The notes below the pieces were generated by a model, which was not told the origin of the DNA, made no database searches, and saw only the letters and a list, made by a program, of their open reading frames with translations. The position numbers were made by a program, and so were the translations under genes. This document shows, piece by piece, positions 34,115 to 46,124 of a DNA stretch of 64,000 nt. This DNA is from Cephalotrichum gorgonifer (Eukaryota; Ascomycota; Sordariomycetes; Microascales; Microascaceae). The stretch's first letter is position 1, and every line of letters starts with the position of its first letter. The DNA is taken from positions 1,730,200 through 1,794,199 of the forward strand of contig ONZQ02000002.1 of the NCBI GenBank assembly GCA_900312665.1. Direction: 5' to 3'.

Positions 34115-36290
34115 TGTGAGAATTGGCGTGACCAGTACCGCACGTTTGGTCGTGAGCGAGGTTGGTGAGCTACTCTTGGTGGAGGGGGAGGCAAAGAGCC
34201 TCTGAGCGAGGACGTGGGTTGTATGATCGAGCGCTTAAGCTGGGAGTATCGCTCGCAGTACTGGATGTGGTAGGGGCGATTGAGAAATATGGGGCTCCAG
34301 GAAAGACCGGGATCAGAATTCGTGATAGCTTCCAGGCGATATGAGGCTCTTGTCGTGACCGGATGAAGGCAGGTTAAGTCGGGGTAAGGAATTTCGAAAA
34401 GAGGAGATGATCGTAGCTGAAGAGAGAAGTCTCTCGGCCCATGAAGTAACCAGCGCTAGATTGGGTAGCGGGCTATTTAAAGCATCGGCACTGATGATTG
34501 GGGCTGAAATGGTGGAGGGGGGAGGGTAGTGGCTAGGGATTAGGATTATGGGCTCCGAGCCAAGAACCAGGCAGAAGTACTCGTAGACGTGGGTTGGGAG
34601 CAGACAGCGCCTGGAGTAAGGTAAGGATAGGGATGGGTGAGGCCGAGGTGTGGGTGTGGGTGTGGGTGTGTGAGGGGGGAAAAAGTTGGGGGGGGCGGAT
34701 AATTCCAATAAAAATGGCAGCTTGCTATGGTGCCTGTAACGATAGAATAGTACTGGTCGTAATACAAGGCAGGATAGCTAGTGCTGCGGATCTAGAACGG
34801 GAATCGGCGGTTTGCTAGGTAGCTAGTGCCTATTCCTCGGGGCAGTGGCAGGGGTAGCCTGCTGCGTAAGAGGAATACAAGTAGTCCCGGTTTGGGAGGA
34901 GAGTAATAATAATGGATGGATGCAATGAGGAAGAAGAGCAGGAAGGAAAAGAGGTGGGGGGTGGGGAGGATCGACGACAGGAAGGCCTGGGAAGGGGACG
35001 GACGACGGAAAGTCGGTAGTGGGAAGGAAGGCGGGAATCTGCTCGCGGAGGCGGACAACGCTGCCCACTACCTCTGTCGTGTACTTGTAGTGGTGGCTGG
35101 TGAGTGGTGAGTGGTGACAGATACGGGGCCATGTCATTCATGGCCAACCTGCAGTGGACGACGCTGTTACGGAGGGGTCACTCTGTTGCGTGCAAACCAG
35201 TAAAGTGGGTTCGTGAGCTACTTTTGCCGCCTCTTCTCGGCTGAGCACAACTCCAGGACCTGCGTTAGTTACTGGTCAAGGGGAGAGCCCGATGACCCTT
35301 GGGCCACCAGTGGGGCTGGACAGGCTGGGGCGTGCATGGTCGGAGTACTTGTACTTGAAGGCCATAGGCCAGGGGTGTGCGCGGAGACGTACAAGCACAC
35401 GCACCCTCGTTGAGAACTGGAGCCCAAGCTGCTGCCCAGGCTTGTCCGTGGATCCGCACCCAATGAGAACAGACCTGTTGGATTTGCTGGCTTTCATGCG
35501 AGTGCCTGTCCGACTAATAGTCACCATACAAGTATAAGCATGTGTAGGTAAGCATTGGTGGATGAGCCGGTGTGTCCCTATATTCGGCGTGTTGTCATTG
35601 TGTGTGTACCCATGCTTGAGTGCCTCGCTGGAGACAGGAGGGCCATTTGCAAGACAGGGCGCCGAGAATGTGGAGAAACGGACCCTGAGCCGGGGTACTT
35701 GTGGGTAGAAATAAGAAAGCGCCCAGGAACCTAGAATGAAGAATGGGGCAATAAGCTTTCTTTGCCTTTTGACCAGTCGAGGGCGCTCCACGGGGCTTCT
35801 AGTAAGGACAGAACAACTGACGCCTTCAAACTTCCCAACAAGTACTTGCACAATGTGCCACCCAGCAGACGGGAGTCAGGAAGTTGTACCGATACCTGCG
35901 GCTGGATACAAGTGCATTGCCAACGCCCCCCGTCTTCACATCGTTAGAAAACACGAGACAACATAGCTATTCTCGGGATGAACTGCTTGTGGAAAATTCT
36001 CCCTGCACAGCTCTACCCAAGCTTATTCGTGAGAAACTAGGCCACGCATATTTGCTCAACTGGTACATTCCTAGCCCGGGAGCTCGCATGACTATTATTT
36101 AGCCTTTGGGAGAGGCCATACAAGCACTGATCCATTCATCGTTGCAAGATTGGACAGGTGTCTTGCGGGAATCCAGACAAGACACAGTACAAGTGGCATC
36201 ATGTAACAACTTACGGTTTCGACGGTGATGCGAAGCGATCCAGTGCCTATCCCTTGAGTCGACAAATCTATCTCGCCCGGCTTGACAATT

Positions 36291-36325
36291 AAGTACAAGT
36301 ACAAGTACACTTGCGGAGTACTCCG
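36291..36325. repeat. AAGTAC-type direct repeat plus CGGAGTACTCCG palindrome
   Basis: Three overlapping AAGTAC/ACAAGTAC units at 36291-36308 are followed by a perfect 12-bp palindrome, CGGAGTACTCCG, at 36314-36325. It is the densest example of a short-word family found across the window. Confidence 0.7.
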
Positions 36326-38643
36326 TATTACATCCATGTAGGCATGCTTTTGGCCATGTGGAGTACGGTATGGGCATCGATGACGAGATGGTCCAGGGGT
36401 CTATGAGCCGTTTGGTGGCACCAGGTACGGCCAAGCCCCGATTGATAGGCTCGGCTTACGAGGAGGATACAAATAATTGAGTTGGCAAAAAGTAGGAAAG
36501 AAACCCTATGCCGTCGAAGTTTGGGAAGTCGGGTGTGGCATCATACAAAGGAGGAAACAGGGCTGTCATAATTCGATATCTGAGCAGCAGTGCCCTGTGC
36601 CAACAGCTTGTCCACTCCTCTTTCCTTCCTTCGGGGCAGCTCGCTTTGGATTGGGCGGGTGATTCTTTTCCCTGTACTCCGTGCAAGTATTATGGTGGTA
36701 CAAATAGTACCGACGGTCCAATGCTCTTGACAGAAATGAAAAGCACTCCCCACCATGGAACGTGTCCCAGCGCCAGCGGGCCCATCGAGATACGCAGGGA
36801 TACTGGCTACGCATCCGACCCCTCGACCTTTCCAGCGGCTCCCTGCGCGCGACAAAGAAGGTCCCGTGTCCACTTCTTGTACAAATAGGTACTTGTCAGT
36901 GGCTGGCGGGTCGGTCGCTGGTCCCACTGTCATCGTGGCTTCGTGCCCGACGTTGATATAAAATAAAAAAAAAACTGTGGGGGCTTGGGTACCAATGGCG
37001 ATGGTGACGGCATCAGTGTTTCCTTGGGGTCACAACCTCGAGTTGAACTGGGCTCCCCGTCTCAGCAAGCAACAGACATTTGCGCCACCCGACGTCATCT
37101 ACTTCCCTGGAGCGTGGTGATGGTTGTTCAACGAAATTAAAACGGTTTATTCGGAATTCAGACAACGCTGCCTGCCCGGGAGGACCAAGTAGAGAGGTGT
37201 ACAGCGACGACGCCCCTGGACACGATCCTACCATTCACCTGGACGAGGTAGCCCTGTTCTTTTCGAAAAAGCCTCAGTCAAATCCCAAGACCCCGATACA
37301 TCATGCAGTCGTAGCTGCCGTTCCGTTCTCCTCTGCATTACAGGCAGCCACACCCCCAAAGCGCCCCCGAATACTATCACGGATAAAGCAAGTTGAAACA
37401 GGCGGGCAGGAGAGACAATGGAAGACGCGATGCACTGGCACCAAACAGAAATCTCCAACCCGGCTTTCTCCCCATACACATAACCTGGGCTCGTATTAAC
37501 AATGCTGAGTGACCGGATGACTGACTGACTGACTGACCTGGTTTGGGGCGCAGAACCGTACGGACAGAGGCAACACTCCAGAGACCAGTATCGATTCTCA
37601 TAGGGTGGCGTGTGCCGTTACTGGCACCCAACTCCGTCCTCCCGTCCCCATTGCATACATGTATTGTTGATGGTTCCTCTACCAACCAGCTTTCTAAGCA
37701 CCAAGCTCACACACACTCAAGTCCTCCATCCTCATCTCCCCGTCCTTGTCCGTTTATCCCGAAACACCAAATTTAAAGACCACGCTGCAGCTTCCCCGCC
37801 CCCAACATGCGCGAGGATCAACGAGGCAACGGCGGCGGTTCTGAGGCGACCTAGCACCAGCATGGCCCGCAATAGATGTGCAGCCTCATGGCTGCGACTC
37901 TACTCGTACATACTCAGTTGATTTCAGCACTACCGCTCCCGCCTTCTCACGCTAGCCATCGCAAGTGCCTAATCAAAATCGCGGGTACGACTTCGAAACA
38001 TTCTCACACTGTCATAGATCCTTTCATCTGAGTTGTGTTGCAAGGATTAGCTAGAATGTGAAGTTATCACATCACTGATACCACTTGACTCTGAGGTATG
38101 GTATGGCAGCGGTCGGCCGTTTTGTCCCCGAGTCCTCTCGACTCTTCATCCCTGACCAAGCCCTGCTCTTTTTCTCGCGATATCTAACAAAGATGGTGAC
38201 CGCTCAAGAGCCTGCAGAGGATCAGGGGAGACAAAGGAGGCGAATCAGGGTCGATGTGCCCGCACCCGCTCTCCAAGTTCGATTTGTCATGGTACACAAT
38301 CCCGTATTCTTACTTGTAGATCCCAGATACGACTCGGGCGCAGTGTTCGACGGTATCATTGGCAGGCCATTGCTTGCTAGGTTGCGACATATCCAATCGG
38401 CACTCTGGTCCACCCTCCAGACGTGTCGTGTGAGGGCCTCCCTCATGGATATCGGGGAGACACTGGCCAGGCTCGGGGAGGCCACAAACGCTGTGACTCT
38501 TACCATCCGAAATGGGGTGGAAGCGAGAAACTGAATTCTCGGTTCCATAGCACAATACGGATTGGGAGAATCAGAAAACCACGAAAAACTCATAAACTGA
38601 ACGGCCGGACACTAAGGATTTCGTTTGCCCTCAGCCCCCCCCG

Positions 38644-38663
38644 NNNNNNNNNNNNNNNNNNNN
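38644..38663. other. Assembly gap (20 N) inside a poly-C tract
   Basis: Twenty N flanked by CCCCCCCCG on the left and 16 C on the right. The gap is probably an unresolved homopolymer, and its true length is unknown. Confidence 0.97.
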
Positions 38664-41007
38664 CCCCCCCCCCCCCCCCAAGAAGCACGATGCTAGGAGG
38701 GAAGGATCGTGGCAAGAGAAAAGGAACGGCAGAATCCGGGATACAAGACATGTTCGGATGTTCGAACGAAGCAAGGTCGGCCCTGCACTTTCAATGGGTT
38801 CCAACTCTGTGGCTTTCAAGACACATGGGAATCATAGTTATGGTCAATTTCTGGACTTTGGCTCAAGGCCCAAAAAAATCAGTTGTTTTGTTGTCCCTGT
38901 CTCATGAGGCTGGATCCCCAGTTTGGTTTTTCATCAGACCAAGGTTGCCATTAAGGGAACGATATGGACAGGTAACAATTGCTGTGAGAGCCACTCCCAA
39001 CTCTTTTGTTCATTGCCCGTGTCATAGTCAGGTCTGCATGCTGGTGTGGGGGGGATCTCGTCCTTCTCTGGAGTATTGGATGCCTGCATCCAAGGCATTG
39101 ACGCATCTACAGGGATTGTGCTGCAAGACGGGAAACCACTTGCCCAAGTCGGGGTATCCGCCTGCCATTCTGTCTCGATGCTCGCCCCAGCATCGTCAGT
39201 TAGTGAGCACGACTGGCCCAGCTTCCTGCGTCTCCCGTGGTAGAGCGAAGAGCTGGCGAATCAGATTCACCACTCTTAGCCGAGGGGAGTCACGTTCCTA
39301 GCAAATGCGGCTTCGAATGTTTCTGGTTTCAGGGAGGCTCCAGCTCTCCGTGCCGATCGCAGCCATCGCTGACAATGACGATATCATCGTATTGGGGCTG
39401 AAAGATGTGGCCATAAGTACTCGTATTCTTGTGATAGCAAGTATTATTATTATTGCAAGTAGGACAAGGCTCATTTTGGCATGCCAGGATTCCGGTCACC
39501 CATGTGACTGTCGGAGAGGGGGTAATTACTGACGTGTCCGCGCTCGGAGGGAGAATAGGCCTAGCTCGGCCGACATTCCCCATGAACCTCCGCCCTCAGA
39601 CCGCTAACCGCAAGACTCAAGGCAACAGTCATGTCGAAGGACACGGAAGAGGAATGTCAGGGTGTGTCGAGGGCACGTGGTGAATAACGGAGACACTGAC
39701 AATGGGGCAAACATGCAATACGAAGAAACGGGATAGGACGGGCTTGCCCCATTTTGCGTCGTAACATCATTCCATCCTCCATTGCGGAGTAAGCCAAGGG
39801 GGTAGACAGCTCAACGAGCTGATCGCCCACATTGCTCTCCTCGTGCTCGCATCGAATGTGCTTGGAGACGCCACAACCCACCTCGAACAAGTAAGTACCT
39901 GGAGCCCATCCCCGCGCCTTTGTCTCCTCCTACCAGCCTCCCCCCCCTGTCTGCCCTTACACACCGCCATTTCGGAGGTTCGTCCGCCCCAAGTTCGGGA
40001 ACTCATCTGAGCTCCCCCACGTTCACTTTCTTTTCCCCTGCAGTGTCGTATGAGCTAGTGCGGAGGTCTCCGTACTCCATACCACGCGGAGGATGAGTGA
40101 GTACTTGAGAAGAATCCCCTCCGAAGATAATCGCAGAGACAAGGAGCGTGGAAACTCGCGGGTACTGCTCCTGTAGTCGCCTCATATTATCTGGGTCCCT
40201 CCCACCTGCCCAATCTCCCTGGTGAGCTCATCATTGGACATGTCCATCATCCTGAGAGTTCCCAACAGCGAGGCCTTCAGGAGCCTGGTGGTCACCCCCC
40301 GAAGAACGAGCGGGCCCGTGCTTAGCGTGACAAGGTAAGCCGAAGGGGGTTAGATGGATTGGATGGGGCAGGGGTCGAGATCAGGGTGGTAAATCGGGCG
40401 ATAACTGGCAAGAGAGAGTGGAGCTTGGACCAGCTTTTTGTTGGTTCAGATGGCACCGCACCTCGTCGTTCCTGGCCACCTAGGCTAATAATAGGGAGCT
40501 AACTGGGATGCTAGGTGGTCGAGCAAGGGTGGGTCCTGGAGTTCTGGCGCAGGTAGGTGAGGCGAGGAGATCGATTTGACGACGATTGCTCCCCAGAATA
40601 TTACAAATACGGAGGGGAAGACATATTATTATTACTCCCTGTACGTATGCCCTGAGTAATATGGGGATGACGTGGAGGCAGGCGATGTTGTCACAGCGTT
40701 GCCCGCCTCGCTTGTGTGTTTTGGACTCTGGGGCGTTGTGGGTGTGGACAGCTAAGATCGTATTACGATGTACGGATTGCAGACCACTTTGGAGGGACAG
40801 TTTCATGGATCTCATCTTTCCAGCTCCTCAGAGGCAAAGCCAGAAGTACTCGTAAGGCAGTTGCATTTGCTGGACATCCTGAGGAGTGAAGGCCACTCCA
40901 TGTTCAGCGGCAGGACTGAATATACATGATGAATAACGCCGTCCCATACCCCGTACATTTTAGACCCCGCCTGACACGAGGTAACCTCCTCCGAGGCATA
41001 CATCCTC

Positions 41008-41883
41008 TTACCTGTTCCTACACATCGGAATCTCCAGGTCCACAACCACAGGCCGATGATCCGAGATGTAAACCCCGTCGTCGAACCGGTTCGGCAGCAC
41101 GCCATACTCCGACACGTCGATAGCTAGATCGCTGGTCACGAACAAAAAGTCGATACGCTTTGGCTTCTCGTTGCCGAATGAGGTATACGTGAGTTCATTC
41201 CCGTACCGGCGGTCGGCATCCACGAGCTCCCGCACATCAAGCATCCCCGACTTGGGCGCCGTCATGGTCTTGTACCCCTCATCCTCCGGCGTGCTGTTGA
41301 AGTCGCCGCCCAGCAGCACGGCAAGGGGCTTCTTGCTGGAGCTGCCCTGTCGCCACTCGCGCACGAATTCGAGTATGAGCTTCGCGCTCTCCTTGCGAGC
41401 CTGCACACCGATGTGGTCAAAGTGCGTGCTCATGACGACCACTCGCGCCCCCGTTGACCGGTGCGCGAACAGGCCCATAGTCACGATGCGATTCAGCACC
41501 GCGTCCCACCCGCGCGAGGGCACGTCTGGCGTGGGACTCAGCCATGCAGTCCTCTCCTTCTCGAGGCGCCAGGTCCCGGGGCGGTAGAAGACGGGCGAGA
41601 ACTCGCCGCCGTCGCCACCGTCTCTCCCGATGCCGATGTGCGACCACTCTGGGCCCAACTCACGCGAGAGGCCAAGGAGCTGCGAATGGAGAACTTCCTG
41701 GTGGCAGATGAAGGCGTTGGGGTTGTGGGAGGTCAGGAAACGGAGAGACGCCACGAGCTTAGGGAGGCGTCTGCTCCACGGCTCCTCGTTGCGGTCACGA
41801 TTGGGATTGTCATAGCGGATGTTGAGGGTTATGAGGCGGAGAGGGAGGATGGTAGAGAGGACGGGAATGTCGACGATCTTCAT
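41008..41883 (-). CDS. Endonuclease/exonuclease/phosphatase-fold (EEP) family protein
   Basis: Single exon, 291 residues from the ATG at 41883. The frame is open 111 codons further upstream but only from a non-ATG codon, so this start was preferred. The fold of DNase I, sphingomyelinases and phosphoinositide 5-phosphatases is recognised from its ordered motifs: LNIRYDN (N21), HQEV with the metal-binding E63, VVMSTHFDH, LLGGDFNSTP with the catalytic Asp/Asn pair, KRIDFLFVT and SDHRPVVV with the C-terminal Asp-His pair. All catalytic-type residues are present, so it should be an active Mg-dependent phosphodiesterase; the substrate is not predictable. No signal peptide or membrane segment is obvious. 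The stop codon lies inside a good splice-donor-like sequence (CAGGTAAGA), so a further short 3' exon is possible, but none is needed for a complete domain. Confidence 0.88.
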   Translation of the reverse strand: MKIVDIPVLSTILPLRLITLNIRYDNPNRDRNEEPWSRRLPKLVASLRFLTSHNPNAFICHQEVLHSQLLGLSRELGPEWSHIGIGRDGGDGGEFSPVFYRPGTWRLEKERTAWLSPTPDVPSRGWDAVLNRIVTMGLFAHRSTGARVVVMSTHFDHIGVQARKESAKLILEFVREWRQGSSSKKPLAVLLGGDFNSTPEDEGYKTMTAPKSGMLDVRELVDADRRYGNELTYTSFGNEKPKRIDFLFVTSDLAIDVSEYGVLPNRFDDGVYISDHRPVVVDLEIPMCRNR

Positions 41884-44800
41884 GGTTGGGTGCGGCGGGG
41901 AACAGCTTCCCTCGACTCGGATATGAGATTTAATCCACGGGTGTAGCCCGGTGATTTGGCCGATACCTTTCTTTTCTTCTCTCTTCGGATTATTCTCCTT
42001 CAAGATGGAATGCCAGTGTCTTGGAGGCGTCGAGTAGTCATTCGTTCGTGATAGGCCCCAGCATGAGGAGCGGCAAAGTCGAGGTTGAGTTGTGAAACGA
42101 TGGGAAAGCCGCGAGGTGAGGGGTGACGTCAGTAAGGGAAGGCGCACCCGAGGTGGTCTCGGATTGAAGCAGGCGCGAGACAGGTAAGCAATCACCGCGA
42201 TAAACTTGGGCCACAATACTGGTTCGAGGGCGAATTAACGAGGACGGAGAGGCTGGGACGAGATAGTCAAATCGAGATATCTCGTCCAACAGGAAGGTCC
42301 CTGCGCCTCCGCTATGCAGTATCGTGTCAGCTAGGTTCCCCGGTAGGCACTTCTCATACCTACCTGTATGAGTAGCCTGGGTGAAAACTACGGGTACAGG
42401 CCACTCAGGCGTAATTGCCCCGCACACATCCCCAACTTCGGTTTCAATGGCAGTACCTCGAAACATTTGTCATGTAGCAGGACCAGCCTTCCATCGGGCT
42501 ACCGACCGGTGCAAAGCAGTGATCCATCCTGATACTGGCAAGGGATTAATGCCTCTTAACATGCGGCTGACTATTCCAAGATGTGCCCGTATACACTTAG
42601 ACTGGTCAAAATCCAGACCGCCGTGACATCACCTTGCACCAAATTACCAATCTCTGGATGGAGAAGGCTCAGGATGACCAGCTACCCTTGTTACCCCCCA
42701 GCCCTGTTTGTTAGTCCATCTAGGATTGTGCCTCTCGTAACATACGTTTGGTCGTCGGGCCACTAGTCAGGCGTACCTGCGTTTTGCAGGAGTTCGACAT
42801 GAGATACTAGGATGGGAAGGCGCGACCTCCCCTTTGACCCCCCCCCCCCCCCCCTTTTTTCTGTTTTCATCTCCTACTTTTTTCTTCTCCTCCTTCAATG
42901 CTCTACCTTCTCCCCTCTTCTTCGAGATGCATGATGATAACCCAGATCTCTTCTATCTAGATACCACTACGACTATATAGCTGTGGCGAAGCCGAATCCT
43001 CCCCAGGCGGGCCATTCCTTGGTAGTGGTACTACTAAGCGGAGCCATTGCCGCGAGTGTCTTGTAATGCTAAAGGACAGGAATGCCGCCATAGTGGTGCT
43101 TAATAGAAGGAGACGTCGCCCCCATGTAGCTTCTCCATTCCTTGCCTCATAGCGAGACATCGCGTCGGTTGGGTTCCCCAGGGTGACGGCTGCATTACTT
43201 GTCTGGCTTCTTGCATGAAGATGTAGACCACCTAGCTATTATTGACCCTAGATGGTTGATGTGATGCTACTACCGTGCCATGGAACGGCCCACTAGCTTG
43301 ATGAGAGTTAGGCTAGCTGGTTAGAGAGGTATTCGTGCTCAAGATGTGGGCTTTTCTCAGTGTCCACTTACACATGGGCAGGCAGTCCACATTATGGCCT
43401 AGGATCAAGACTTCTCACACTCACCTTCCCAGATATCAGAAGACGGAATTTTGTTAACATGTTCCCGGGACTCCTCTATTAATTGCTCTCAAACCTCCCA
43501 TGCCGAACTATATGTACAGTTAGCCATCTGGGGTTACGAGCGGTCTCAGATACGGCATGCATGCGCCTCTCTTTGCGTGTCGGATTACGCGGATATTGGG
43601 GCGGCGGGTACCCCGTCAGAACAATGTAGTTACACCATGACTTGCTTCCATATCTTGGAGGCAACCTGAAGATGCCCCGTCTGCGTTACTGACTGATGGG
43701 GTGTTAAAGGCTGAGTGAGATGAGGTGGGATCCAAGCTGAGATATTGCCACTCGTATTCGAGAATGTGTGGGAGAATCATGCGCCTGCTCCCCAGATAAG
43801 ATCACCGGCCTTTCTGATTTTTTCCCTCGTTAAGAATACAACAGGGAATTTTCCATAAAGGGGGAGGGGTGAGAAAGCTGAGGGTAACCTCCAAATACTG
43901 TGTCTACAAAGTGAGAATCTGGCGGGCGGTGCATTATATCATGGGGATCTCAAGACACCGGTCTCCAGCTCGCTTATAGCCCCGTCTTTCCCCCCACCCA
44001 CCCACAGACACACGGACACACTCCCACCTCCCTCAATATCCAAGGCCGCAGGTGTATGTGTTCAAGTCCTCATCTCACAAGTCGTTTGTGTTGCCACTGA
44101 GGCGATATGATGGTGGTCAAGCCTGCTTACAAGTAGACAGTTGCGCAAGACCCAAGCACCTGGGCCCGGTGCTGAACTGGGATGCAGGTGACTTTGAAAT
44201 CGGGGTTGAGTAAGCGTCATCTTGTCCCACAAGCGCTTACGAGTGAATTACGATGCAGATGGATATGGAAGAAGAGAGCCGCTGATTGGGGTTGAGACGT
44301 CTTAGTGCCGGGCCTGTGTAGGTACTGATCACCGAAAGAGTCGAAGCGGGGGCCATGACGTCTTCCCAGAGAGTAATAGTTTACACGTTGCCCACCGAAG
44401 GGAATAAAAGGACAAAAATGAATGAAGGGACTCACTCTCGAAGAACGGGCCGTAGCTCCCGGGTTCGGCCGAGCGAGCGGGGATATGTGTAGGGAACGGA
44501 TTTGGATGCGTCCGTGACACACACTCTCCGTGAGATGGTGTGCGAGAGACAAAACCCCGCGAAACCTGTTTAATCGCTGGGAGCCACATATTGCTTCCCC
44601 TTCCCCCCACAAAACCCCCCTTCCCAAAGAACCCTGGATCTCAGGATGTTGAGGGTACCTAGGGTCTTCGCCGAGGCTACCGCGGCAAGCCAGACAAATC
44701 AGCATACACTCGAACCGCCTCCCTTCCCCCGTCGATGACATCAACGCTGCCTTGGAAGGACGGACCGATCGCCTCTAAGCGGCGATCAGCTCTCTAAATG

Positions 44801-45338
44801 ATAGGCTCCTCCTCCCGCTACTATTTCCCCCCCACCCACACGAGGAGATCACCAGGGGAGGGAGTGGGTTGAAAGAAGGGTCCTCCCTGTTTTTTTCTCT
44901 CTTATTCTCACTAGGAGAGGAGTAGAAACGGGTTTGCCCGTGAAACGGGGAGATGACCATGTGTCACCGGCCACGGGGGCTTGGAGCCGGGATGACTTCA
45001 TATGGCTTGCCTAACCCGTTCTAGGCCATGTTCCTTTTTCTTTGCAACTCCCACCCTCATGGATCGGACGGATATGGGATCCGTACCTCTTCCTATCCAT
45101 GTATACAAATATCCTGCCGCCACCCAGCCACCAGAGTATATTTCCATCTCCATGGCACCGATTCTTTCTACAATTTCGGTTTCTCCTACACGGATTCTAT
45201 ATACTCTGACATGTAACATACTATCCTTTTGGTCTAGTCCCTTCCATATACTCAGTTTATGCCTGCTCTTGTCTACCTTCGTCGCTCTTATAATCAAACC
45301 TTCTCCCCCAGCACGAAGCATATGCTGAATACCACACT
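41884..45338. other. Divergent intergenic region, EEP gene / basic hypothetical gene
   Basis: 3.45 kb. C17-T6 homopolymer run at 42838-42860. Short open frames (43451-43669, 44217-44744) carry no motif. A 108-codon frame (45002-45328) ends 10 bases before the next gene's ATG and may be a leader frame. No gene is supported. Confidence 0.55.
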
Positions 45339-46124
45339 ATGCCCCAGACACCAACAAGACGCCCCCGGGACTCATGGCCCCCAACCCAAGTCCGTATAAA
45401 TCCCTCCTCCATTGAAGACGCCTCCCTCAGTAGCCTCGAGATGCCCCTCACCTACTTCCTCTCCCCGACTCTCCCCGACTCCTCTACACCCCTCGCCGAC
45501 CACTTCTTAGCCGGAATCGAGGACGCCCAGAAACCCAAACCCGCCCTTATCAACTCCGCTGCCTCGGAGCTGATCCGCCGGCGCAAGTACGGTGGGCGGA
45601 GAGGGGATTCCGGCGCTTCGCGGGAACCCGTGCCTCTACTATCGGAGGGGTCCGACTCGGACGAGGAGGATTACGTCCGGTTCCCGCCTGGTGGACTAGA
45701 GATCCGCCAGTGCGCCGAGGAGACGAGGAGGACAACGGCGGGTAAGGGAAAGGGTATGGGCAGTAGGAAAGGATCCGCGAGGAATGCGCCCTCGACTCAG
45801 TACTCTCGGGGCCGGGGGAGGACGCCGAAGAGGGACGGCGGCGAAGATGTGCGGGAGGAGAAGAGCCAAGGGGCGACCCCGGGGCGGAGGACGTGGCGGG
45901 AGCCTAGCCCCTACGCCTGGGTCATCGACGAAGAGGAAGAGGATGGTGAGGGTGGGAGGGTCTCCAGGAAGGGGAAGGGGAAGGAAGCGGGGAGGAAGAT
46001 GAGTGTTAGAGGGAGGCGGTCACTTGCTGTTAGCATCGCACAAGATACGCCAATCGACGAGAAGGATGTTGAGGTGAGGTTGAGGAGGAGAAAGGTAAGG
46101 TTCGTCCTGCCTGTCAAGGAGTGA
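45339..46124 (+). CDS. Basic, low-complexity hypothetical protein
   Basis: Single exon, 261 residues, starting MPQTPTRRPRDSWPP at an ATG preceded by ACCACACT. It has a short hydrophobic/proline N-terminal motif (EMPLTYFLSPTLPDSSTPLADHF), a Ser/Asp acidic cluster (SEGSDSDEEDYVRFPPGGLEIRQ), then a long Lys/Arg/Gly-rich middle. Near the end, EPSPYAWVIDEEEED and the terminal RLRRRKVRFVLPVKE look like conserved short motifs. The composition suggests a nuclear or chromatin-associated disordered protein, which is inference only. I do not recognise a family. The G/C-ending codons and clear start and stop favour a real gene. Confidence 0.65.
   Translation: MPQTPTRRPRDSWPPTQVRINPSSIEDASLSSLEMPLTYFLSPTLPDSSTPLADHFLAGIEDAQKPKPALINSAASELIRRRKYGGRRGDSGASREPVPLLSEGSDSDEEDYVRFPPGGLEIRQCAEETRRTTAGKGKGMGSRKGSARNAPSTQYSRGRGRTPKRDGGEDVREEKSQGATPGRRTWREPSPYAWVIDEEEEDGEGGRVSRKGKGKEAGRKMSVRGRRSLAVSIAQDTPIDEKDVEVRLRRRKVRFVLPVKE

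Larger units (their letters stand above)
34115..41007. other. Gene-poor 6.9-kb region with assembly gap
   Basis: No convincing gene. It contains a GTGGGT microsatellite (34652-34672), a GACT microsatellite (37516-37537), palindromic words at 36291-36325, 37899-37910, 39414-39426 and 40845-40853, and the 20-N gap (38644-38663). A 149-codon frame at 38085-38534 and a 47-codon frame on the minus strand near 40200-40340 look weakly protein-like but match nothing I know. Confidence 0.55.

Noticed and set aside
41884..42216. 111-codon N-terminal extension of the EEP protein
   Set aside because: It has no ATG, and the EEP domain starts cleanly at the ATG at 41883.
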